Source: Angelakisella sp. (lineage in GTDB: Bacteria; Bacillota; Clostridia; Oscillospirales; Ruminococcaceae). From it: DNA of 5,008 nucleotides. Where the stretch lies: the NCBI GenBank assembly GCA_022794295.1, contig JAAWEO010000162.1:1-5008 (forward strand), in the 5' to 3' direction. The notes below the pieces were generated by a model. It saw only the letters and a list, made by a program, of their open reading frames with translations. It made no database searches and had not been told where the DNA came from. Shown here piece after piece: positions 1 to 4,993 of this stretch; position 1 is the stretch's first letter; every line of letters starts with the position of its first letter. Position numbers and translations under genes: made by a program.

Positions 1-17
1 TGGCCGGTCCCCCGGGT

Positions 18-34
18 CCAGGGAGAATCCCTGG
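18..34 (+). other. Hairpin I of repeat copy A
   Basis: Perfect 7-base stem, CCAGGGA with TCCCTGG, and a GAA loop. It can be extended outward by a G-T and a G-C pair. The identical hairpin occurs inverted at 4977-4993 in copy C. Confidence 0.75.
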
Positions 35-44
35 GCGTTCTTTG

Positions 45-72
45 CCTTCTTTCTGTCGCTACAGAAAGAAGG
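45..72 (+). other. Hairpin II of repeat copy A (CGCT loop)
   Basis: Perfect 12-base stem, CCTTCTTTCTGT (45-56) with ACAGAAAGAAGG (61-72), closed by a CGCT loop. Copies B and C have a hairpin at the same place with a CGCA loop and different but still fully pairing stems. Confidence 0.85.
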
Positions 73-87
73 TCCGCCGGAAGGGCA

Positions 88-117
88 AACGAGACAAAAA
101 ACTTTTAGAACGAGACA
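88..117 (+). repeat. Paired AACGAGACA boxes, copy A
   Basis: Two exact copies of AACGAGACA at 88-96 and 109-117, starting 21 bases apart. The same pair with the same 21-base spacing is present in copies B and C, although the 12 bases between the boxes differ. A further box occurs in inverted form (GTCTCGTT, 298-305). The spacing equals about two DNA helical turns, which would suit a protein bound on one face, but no binding protein is evident here. Confidence 0.65.
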
Positions 118-209
118 GGAATGCGAAGGAGAGACCATCGCGTGGCAGTCAAAGAGAACGAGTCTATGAAATAACAAAAGCCTATATCCAGGACCGAGAG
201 GCAGACACG

Positions 210-241
210 TTCAAGAAGCGGCCCTGCGGGCCTGTCTTGAA
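210..241 (+). other. Two-part hairpin of repeat copy A
   Basis: Outer stem TTCAAGA (210-216) pairs with TCTTGAA (235-241). An inner stem, GGCCC (220-224) with GGGCC (228-232), closes a TGC loop. It is identical in copy B (2871-2902). Copy C keeps only the left part because its deletion starts inside this hairpin. Confidence 0.75.
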
Positions 242-307
242 GGACAAACAGCAAAAACCGCCAGCGCCTGGCGCTCCCCGCGGCTGGGTATCGGCCAGTC
301 TCGTTCC

Positions 308-394
308 GGCCGCGGCTTGTCACTTCGATTCTACACAATAAAGAAAGGACAGCCCTACCATCCTTTCTGTAGCGCCATATTATTAGCCGCGGCC
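308..394 (+). repeat. Inverted pair enclosing a variable module, copy A
   Basis: GGCCGCGGCT (308-317) is the exact reverse complement of AGCCGCGGCC (385-394). The 67 bases between include a second perfect stem, AGAAAGGA (342-349) with TCCTTTCT (361-368). Copy B has the same arms at 2720-2729 and 2795-2804 with a partly different interior, and copy C lacks the whole module. Confidence 0.7.
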
Positions 395-429
395 TATATG
401 GAAAGATACTGCCTCATATCGGGGAGTTT

Positions 430-491
430 CGCCCGCTGCGGCGGGCGACCAGGCGCTGTCCGCCCTGGACCCGGACCGGACTGATGTCCGG
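430..491 (+). other. Two hairpins in the 3' part of copy A
   Basis: CGCCCGC (430-436) pairs perfectly with GCGGGCG (441-447) around a TGCG loop. CCGGAC (476-481) pairs with GTCCGG (486-491) around TGAT. The second hairpin is identical in all three copies (2623-2638 in B, 4719-4734 in C). The first has one mismatch in copy B and is missing from copy C. Confidence 0.7.
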
Positions 492-578
492 AGACAGAAA
501 GGCTAACCGGTACTGGGCGTTGGGCTTCGGGTATTGTTTTGCACTTTTGGCGCTTTAAGGTATGTGCAGCGCCGCAGG

Positions 579-2387
579 CTAATCATCCAGCTTCAGCACC
601 GCCATAAATGCCTCCTGAGGCACTTCCACCGTCCCCAGCTGCCGCATCCGCTTCTTTCCTTCCTTCTGCTTCTCCAACAGCTTCTTCTTCCTCGTAATAT
701 CACCGCCATAGCATTTTGCCAAAACATCCTTCCGCATGGCCTTCACCGTCTCCCGGGCAATGATCTTCCCCCCCACTGCCGCCTGAATAGGTACCTCGAA
801 CAGCTGCCGGGGAATATGCTCCTTTAGCTTCTCCGCCATCCTCCGCGCCCGGGGATACGCATTGTCCGCAAATACAATGAAGGAAAGGGCGTCCACCATC
901 TCCCCGTTGAGAAGAATATCCAGCTTCACCAGCCGGCTCTCCCGGTAGTCCGCAAGCTCGTAGTCAAAGCTGGCATACCCCCGGGTCCGGGATTTCAGCG
1001 CGTCGAAAAAGTCGTAGATGATCTCCGCTAGGGGCAGGTCGTAGTGAAGCTCCACCCGGTCGGTGTCCAAATATTTGGTGTCCTTGTAGATCCCCCGCCG
1101 CCCCTGGCACAGGTCCATAATGGTGCCGATGAATTCGGTGGGGGTGAAGATGCTTGCCTTCACAAAGGGCTCCTCTGCCCCGGCAATGGTCCCCGGGTCG
1201 GGGTAATTGGTGGGGTTGTCAATGCTGATCACCTCCCCGTTGGTGAGGGTCAGCCGGTAAACGACGCTGGGGGCGGTGGTGATAAGATCCAGGTTGTACT
1301 CCCGTTCCAGCCGCTCCTGGATGATCTCCATATGGAGAAGGCCCAAAAATCCGCACCGGAAGCCAAAGCCCAAAGCCACCGAGGTCTCCGGCTCAAAGGA
1401 GAGGGCGGCGTCGTTAAGCTGGAGCTTTTCCAAAGGCTCCCGAAGGTCCGGGTACTTGGCTCCGTCAGCGGGGTAGATGCCGCAGAAAACCATGGGGTTT
1501 ACCTTCCGATAGCCGGGAAGAGGTTCCGGGGTGGGATTTTCCGCCCCGGTGACGGTGTCGCCTACCCGGGTGTCCTGGACCGTTTTAATAGAGGCGGTAA
1601 TGTACCCCACCTCCCCGGCGGTAAGCTCCGCCAGGGGGTTCAGGGAGGTCGCACCCATGGAGCCCACCTCCACCACGCCGAACTCCGCCCCGGTGGCCAT
1701 CATCCGGATGGTCATGCCCGGCTTTGCCGAGCCCTCCATCACCCGGACATAGACAATGACCCCCTTGTAGGGATCGTAGACCGAATCAAAGATCAGGGCC
1801 TTCAGGGGCTTTTCGTCCTCTCCCCTGGGGGCAGGGATATCGGAGACGATGCGCTCCAGGACCTCGTGGATATTGATGCCGTTTTTGGCGGAGATGCGGG
1901 GGGCATCCAGGGCGGGGATGCCAATGATGTCCTCCACCTCGTGGGCGACACGCTCCGGGTCGGCGGCGGGAAGGTCGATCTTGTTGATCACCGGGACGAC
2001 CTCCAGGTCATGGTCCACTGCCAGGTAGGTGTTGGCAAGGGTCTGGGCCTCAATGCCCTGGCTGGCGTCCACCACCAAAACGGCGCCCTCGCAGGCGGCC
2101 AGGGAGCGGCTGACCTCATAGCCAAAGTCCACATGGCCGGGGGTGTCAATCAGATTAAACTGGTACCGCTGGCCGTTATCGGCATCATAATAAAGACGCA
2201 CAGCCCGGGCCTTAATGGTGATGCCGCGTTCCTTTTCCAGGTCCATATTATCCAGGATCTGGGATTCCATTTCCCGCTGGGAGACGGAGGCGGTGGCCTC
2301 CAGGAGGCGGTCAGCGAGGGTACTTTTACCGTGGTCGATATGGGCAATGATGCAAAAATTTCGGATGTTTTCCTTTGGGAAAGACAT
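579..2387 (-). CDS. lepA: Elongation factor 4 (LepA), ribosomal back-translocase GTPase
   Basis: A complete 602-residue LepA, the usual family length of about 600. It is a ribosome-associated translational GTPase related to EF-G, implicated in translation quality and initiation or assembly under stress. All GTPase motifs are present: G1 AHIDHGKST at 15-23, switch I ERGITIKA at 53-60, G3 DTPGH at 81-85 with the catalytic-position His85, G4 NKID at 135-138 and G5 SAK at 166-168. The LepA-specific C-terminal end, rich in Lys and Arg and finishing with EAFMAVLKLDD, is intact. The ATG at 2387 is chosen because the protein begins in the family manner (MSFPKENIRNF) and an AGGAGG lies 6 bases upstream. 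The frame stays open for 147 more codons into repeat B, but that part does not resemble LepA. No neighbour commonly seen with lepA, such as hemW or hrcA, follows it; repeat A does. No clear terminator is visible downstream. Confidence 0.98.
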   Translation of the reverse strand: MSFPKENIRNFCIIAHIDHGKSTLADRLLEATASVSQREMESQILDNMDLEKERGITIKARAVRLYYDADNGQRYQFNLIDTPGHVDFGYEVSRSLAACEGAVLVVDASQGIEAQTLANTYLAVDHDLEVVPVINKIDLPAADPERVAHEVEDIIGIPALDAPRISAKNGINIHEVLERIVSDIPAPRGEDEKPLKALIFDSVYDPYKGVIVYVRVMEGSAKPGMTIRMMATGAEFGVVEVGSMGATSLNPLAELTAGEVGYITASIKTVQDTRVGDTVTGAENPTPEPLPGYRKVNPMVFCGIYPADGAKYPDLREPLEKLQLNDAALSFEPETSVALGFGFRCGFLGLLHMEIIQERLEREYNLDLITTAPSVVYRLTLTNGEVISIDNPTNYPDPGTIAGAEEPFVKASIFTPTEFIGTIMDLCQGRRGIYKDTKYLDTDRVELHYDLPLAEIIYDFFDALKSRTRGYASFDYELADYRESRLVKLDILLNGEMVDALSFIVFADNAYPRARRMAEKLKEHIPRQLFEVPIQAAVGGKIIARETVKAMRKDVLAKCYGGDITRKKKLLEKQKEGKKRMRQLGTVEVPQEAFMAVLKLDD

Positions 2388-2516
2388 GGGATTCCTCCTC
2401 GCAATGATATATAGCGGGCCAGGGCCCGCAGCCAGCCCCGCAGCCCCTACCCGGCGCCTTGCGCCTTGACGGTGTGCGGGGTGGATAGTGGGTGCCTGGA
2501 GTCCTAACGGGTGCAG
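2388..2516 (-). other. lepA leader region with hairpins
   Basis: This stretch lies between the end of repeat B and the lepA start. A perfect GC stem at 2414-2429 (GCGGGCC with GGCCCGC) sits directly upstream of an AT-rich TATATATCATTGC segment and the ribosome binding site. A smaller stem is at 2453-2465 (GGCGC with GCGCC). TATATA could be a -10 element, but no -35 is visible at a suitable distance, so a promoter is not called. The hairpin could affect translation or mRNA stability; that is inference. Confidence 0.5.
2394..2399 (-). promoter_or_regulatory. Ribosome binding site of lepA
   Basis: AGGAGG on the minus strand, 6 bases before the ATG at 2387. It decides the start against the in-frame upstream ATG near 2828, which lies inside repeat B. 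Confidence 0.9.
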
Positions 2517-2719
2517 GGCGGGGCGATTCCCCGGCCTTTGACGGACTGGGGCGGGGGAGGTTTCTGCCAGTGCAGCACCATACCCGAAGCCCAACGCCCA
2601 GTACCGGGTAGCCTTTCTGTCACCGGACATCAGTCCGGTCTGGGTCCAGGGCGGACAGCGCCTGGTCGTCCGCCGCAGCGGGCGAAACTCCCCGGAATGA
2701 GGCAGCATCCTTCGATTAA

Positions 2720-2804
2720 GGCCGCGGCTAAAAATCTGGCGCTGTGAAAGGCACGAACCCCTTCCCCTTGTATCCTTGTATTCTCGAAGTGACAAGCCGC
2801 GGCC
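2720..2804 (-). repeat. Inverted pair enclosing a variable module, copy B
   Basis: The same 10-base arms as in copy A, at 2720-2729 and 2795-2804, enclose 65 bases that match copy A only in parts. The internal perfect stem seen in copy A is here only a weak AAGG/CCTT pairing. Confidence 0.6.
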
Positions 2805-2870
2805 GGAACGAGACTGGCCGTTACCCACTCGCGGGGAGCGCCAGGCGTTTTCGGCTTTGACTGCCTACCC

Positions 2871-2902
2871 TTCAAGACAGGCCCGCAGGGCCGCTTCTTG
2901 AA
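2871..2902 (-). other. Two-part hairpin of repeat copy B
   Basis: TTCAAGA (2871-2877) pairs with TCTTGAA (2896-2902), with an inner GGCCC/GGGCC stem. Stems and loop are identical to the hairpin at 210-241 in copy A. Confidence 0.75.
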
Positions 2903-2995
2903 CGTGTCTGCCTCTCGTTTCTGGGTGCAGTATTTTAGTTTGTGATAGCGCCGTTCTTTTTGACTGCCACGCGCCGGTCTGCCCCTTCGCAGTCC

Positions 2996-3025
2996 TGTCT
3001 CGTTCTAAAGGCCATTTGTCTCGTT
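2996..3025 (-). repeat. Paired AACGAGACA boxes, copy B
   Basis: Reverse-strand copies of AACGAGACA at 2996-3004 and 3017-3025, 21 bases apart as in copies A and C. Confidence 0.65.
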
Positions 3026-3046
3026 TCGCCTCCCCGGCGAGGGGTC

Positions 3047-3082
3047 AGGCGCGCGGACCTTCTGCGGAAGGTCCGCGCGCCT
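3047..3082 (-). other. Hairpin II of repeat copy B (CGCA loop)
   Basis: Perfect 16-base stem, AGGCGCGCGGACCTTC (3047-3062) with its reverse complement at 3067-3082. The loop reads CGCA on the minus strand. The stem is GC-rich and unlike the AT-richer stems at the same place in A and C, yet the loop is kept. There is no following T-run, so it does not look like an ordinary terminator. Confidence 0.85.
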
Positions 3083-3105
3083 CACGGGGGGACTAGTCCC
3101 CCGTG
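3083..3105 (-). other. Hairpin I of repeat copy B
   Basis: CACGGGGG (3083-3090) pairs with CCCCCGTG (3098-3105) around a 7-base centre containing ACTAGT. It takes the position of hairpin I in copies A and C but shares little sequence with them. Confidence 0.65.
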
Positions 3106-3194
3106 GGCCCCCTAACCCTCCGGGGGGGGTGGTGCCTCCGGCGGAGCCGCTTCGCGGCTAAGGCTTGTGGGCGGGGGGGATGGGTTTGGTGGGA
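3106..3194. other. GC-rich spacer with hairpin, downstream of the S11 gene
   Basis: Short region between repeat B and the stop codon of the S11 homologue. It holds runs of G and a strong hairpin, AGCCGC (3145-3150) with GCGGCT (3154-3159), flanked by a further GCCT/AGGC pair (3134-3137, 3161-3164). The hairpin lies about 35 bases past the stop of the minus-strand gene and could help end its transcript. No T-run follows on the minus strand, so a canonical intrinsic terminator is not claimed. Confidence 0.4.
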
Positions 3195-4571
3195 TTACAG
3201 GTAGCGGTCTTGTTTTCTTTGGGCGTTGTAGCGGGAGTATTTGCCTTGGCGTTGCTTGCGGCGTTTTATTTGGACCAGGAGGGAGGAGTAGAGCACCACA
3301 AAGCTGATGACGAACAGGACACAGAACTTGAACCAGAAGGTATGGACGGAGGCTTCCAGCCAGCCGAGCCAGACCAGGGGCTTGCTGGCTTCGATATAGT
3401 CGGTGGTCATCAGGGGGACGGAGCCGATTTCCTCGTCGGCCAGGATCAGGTGGAGGCGGCCGACCTCCAGGCCTTTTTCCACCGGGGCGGCGATGGCCTC
3501 CGGCAGGTCGTAGCGGTACTGGACACTGGTCAGGTCCATGCTGGTGGGCATCAGGGCCATAAAGGTTTCGGCGGTGGCTAGGGGCATATGGTCGGTCGTA
3601 AAGGAATACTTGACCGGAACCTCCTCCATGATCTGGCCTTTTTCCATCACAGTACGGACTGCAAAGCTGTCAAAGGCCCACCGGAGAAGGTCCTCGGCCT
3701 CCCCGTAGAGGGTGGTACGGGTATCCGCCAGGGAGGCGCCCCCGGGGGTCTCCAGAAGGATCAGGAGATAGCTGTACCCGCTGGTGGAGGCCATTACGGC
3801 AATGCCCGCATTCTGGCCGGAGACCACACTGATAAACCCGCCGTCCACCGGGGCGTAGTAAAATTCGCTGGTAGTGGACATCATGGCATTGGTGTAGTTA
3901 AACTGATTCAGGGAATCGTGGCGGTTGGTGGGGCCGATATCGTAATTGCGGGCTTGCAGGATGGTGCGGAGGGTTTCGTTTTCCATCACCTTCCGGAAGA
4001 TAATAGCCATATCCCGGGGGGTGGTCCAGCTGTTTTGGGCGGGGTCATCATCGTGGAAGCCGGCGGGGTCGGCAAAGGTGGTGCCGGTACAGCCCAGCTC
4101 GGCGGCACGCTGGTTCATCAAATCTGCGAAGTGCCCCAGGCTGCCGTCCCCCACGTAATCCCCCAGCATCAGGGTGGCCTCGTTGGCGGACTGGAGGAGC
4201 ATGGAATACAGAAGCCCCCGGATGGTGACCTCCTCCCCCTGGAGGATGCCGCCCAGGTTGGCGCTGCCGTAGACCAGGTTCTGGATATACAGCTTCAGGG
4301 CGGCAGTCTCCTGGTCCATATCCAGGCTGTTTGCCTCCATATATTCCACGGTCATAAGGGCGGTCATAAGCTTTGCGAGATAACCGGCCTCCATGGGCTC
4401 GTTGGCGTTTTGTTCAAAGATCACTTGATTTGTATCGGTATTTTCCAGCCAGACGCCGCGGGACTGGGGTTGAAAGGAGGGGAGGTAGGCGGCGTGGGCA
4501 GGGGACAGAAACAAGGTGACTGCCAAAAGGAGGGCGAGGGATTTTTTGACAGCAGGGAGCAGGGGTTTCAT
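3195..4571 (-). CDS. D-alanyl-D-alanine carboxypeptidase homologue (S11/DacF-like), probably catalytically inactive
   Basis: A 458-residue exported protein with S11 (PBP5/DacF) architecture. Residues 1-27 form a signal peptide ending AHA. The peptidase-like domain runs to about 285, followed by a PBP5 C-terminal-like domain (about 306-395, EEVPVKYSF to IGSVPLMTTDYIEAS). A membrane helix (about 411-433) and an Arg/Lys-rich tail follow. Active relatives trim the terminal D-Ala of peptidoglycan stem peptides using SxxK, SxN and KTG motifs. Here SxxK reads YLAK (Tyr64, Lys67): the serine is missing. SAN (128-130) is kept. The KTG expected after VDG (242-244) reads GFIS. The frame and domains are otherwise intact, so this looks like a pseudoenzyme rather than decay; a peptidoglycan-binding or partner role is inference. 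The start is ATG 4571, 11 bases from AGGAGG. TTG 4580 would add three residues but lies only 2 bases from it. Confidence 0.88.
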   Translation of the reverse strand: MKPLLPAVKKSLALLLAVTLFLSPAHAAYLPSFQPQSRGVWLENTDTNQVIFEQNANEPMEAGYLAKLMTALMTVEYMEANSLDMDQETAALKLYIQNLVYGSANLGGILQGEEVTIRGLLYSMLLQSANEATLMLGDYVGDGSLGHFADLMNQRAAELGCTGTTFADPAGFHDDDPAQNSWTTPRDMAIIFRKVMENETLRTILQARNYDIGPTNRHDSLNQFNYTNAMMSTTSEFYYAPVDGGFISVVSGQNAGIAVMASTSGYSYLLILLETPGGASLADTRTTLYGEAEDLLRWAFDSFAVRTVMEKGQIMEEVPVKYSFTTDHMPLATAETFMALMPTSMDLTSVQYRYDLPEAIAAPVEKGLEVGRLHLILADEEIGSVPLMTTDYIEASKPLVWLGWLEASVHTFWFKFCVLFVISFVVLYSSLLVQIKRRKQRQGKYSRYNAQRKQDRYL

Positions 4572-4582
4572 GGTAGACAAGT

Positions 4583-4588
4583 CCTCCT
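4583..4588 (-). promoter_or_regulatory. Ribosome binding site of the S11 homologue
   Basis: AGGAGG on the minus strand within AAAGGAGGAC. It is 11 bases from the ATG at 4571 and 2 bases from an in-frame TTG at 4580. The long but workable spacing favours ATG; 2 bases is too close for the TTG. Confidence 0.8.
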
Positions 4589-4890
4589 TTTTTCGCTACA
4601 ATATGAGTACAAGGCGGGGCGCTTCCCTGGCTTTTGACAGGCTGGGGAATCCGACACACCTGCCGGTGCAGCACCATACCCGAAGCCCAACGCCCAGTAC
4701 CGGGTAGCCTTTCTGTCACCGGACATCAGTCCGGTCCGGGTCCAGGGCGGACAGCGTCTGGTCGACCGCTGCCTGCGCCCGCAGGGCCGCTTCTTGAACG
4801 GGCGGCCTCTCGGTCCTGGGTGCAGTGTTTTGCTTTGTGGCAGTGTCGTTCTCTTTGACTGCCACGCGCCAGTCAGGCCCTTCGCATTCC

Positions 4891-4920
4891 TGTCTCGTTT
4901 TAAAGACCCTTTGTCTCGTT
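4891..4920 (-). repeat. Paired AACGAGACA boxes, copy C
   Basis: Reverse-strand copies of AACGAGACA at 4891-4899 and 4912-4920, again 21 bases apart. Confidence 0.65.
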
Positions 4921-4937
4921 TCGCCTCCCCGGCGAGG

Positions 4938-4967
4938 GGTCACTTTCTGTTGCGACAGAAAGTAACC
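4938..4967 (-). other. Hairpin II of repeat copy C (CGCA loop)
   Basis: A 13-base stem, GGTCACTTTCTGT (4938-4950) with ACAGAAAGTAACC (4955-4967), including one wobble pair. The loop reads CGCA on the minus strand. Compared with copy A, at least three stem positions change on both sides so that pairing is kept. Confidence 0.85.
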
Positions 4968-4976
4968 AAAGAACGC

Positions 4977-4993
4977 CCAGGGATTCTCCCTGG
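4977..4993 (-). other. Hairpin I of repeat copy C
   Basis: CCAGGGA with TCCCTGG around a three-base loop. It is the exact inverse of the hairpin at 18-34. Confidence 0.75.

Larger units (their letters stand above)
1..544 (+). repeat. Long modular repeat, copy A
   Basis: First of three copies of an unrecognised dispersed repeat, in plus orientation. Module order is hairpin I (18-34), hairpin II (45-72), two AACGAGACA boxes (88-96, 109-117), a hairpin at 210-241, a third box in inverted orientation (298-305), a 10-base inverted pair (308-317 with 385-394) enclosing a variable stretch, hairpins at 430-447 and 476-491, and a conserved 3' block ending near 544. Copies B and C show the same order on the minus strand. 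The copy ends 34 bases from the lepA stop codon and points toward it, so it is convergent with lepA. Reading frames inside it are open but show no ribosome binding site or recognisable protein, and differences between copies do not favour third codon positions. It could be a non-autonomous mobile element or a family of structured RNA loci. The left edge may lie outside the window. Confidence 0.85.
2517..3105 (-). repeat. Long modular repeat, copy B
   Basis: The longest copy, read on the minus strand from 3105 to 2517, ending 129 bases before the lepA start codon and in the same direction. Against copy C, bases 2570-2640 match 4666-4736 exactly, and after one mismatch another 19 bases match (90 of 91). 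Weaker similarity continues to 2517 without indels. Against copy A it shares the whole module order, including the hairpin at 2871-2902, the inverted arms at 2720-2729 and 2795-2804, and an inverted box at 2807-2814. Its two leading hairpins have completely different sequences from those of A and C but keep the same positions. The frame open upstream of lepA runs through this copy; it is not supported as coding. Confidence 0.85.

Noticed and set aside
42..341. Small open frames inside the repeat copies (for example 99 codons in A, 81 in B, 75 in C)
   Set aside because: Fragments such as SLVPAAACHF recur because the DNA repeat recurs. No ribosome binding site is seen, the frames are shifted by indels between copies, and substitutions do not favour third positions.
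549..573. Stem GGCGCT/AGCGCC downstream of lepA as a terminator
   Set aside because: Only 6 pairs with a 13-base loop, and the minus-strand sequence after it is A-rich rather than a U-run.
1044..2414. 456-codon open frame on the plus strand
   Set aside because: It is an antisense shadow of lepA, rich in Gly/His/Val as expected from a GC-rich reverse frame, with no recognisable domain.
2388..2828. 147-codon in-frame N-terminal extension of LepA
   Set aside because: It is translated repeat B sequence, has no resemblance to LepA, no ribosome binding site at its ATG, and a strong AGGAGG sits before the family-typical start at 2387.
4572..4580. TTG at 4580 as start of the S11 gene
   Set aside because: It is 2 bases from the Shine-Dalgarno sequence, while ATG 4571 is at a workable distance and gives a normal signal peptide.
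3588..4637. 349-codon open frame on the plus strand
   Set aside because: It is the antisense shadow of the S11 gene; low-complexity Gly/Val/His composition and no motif.
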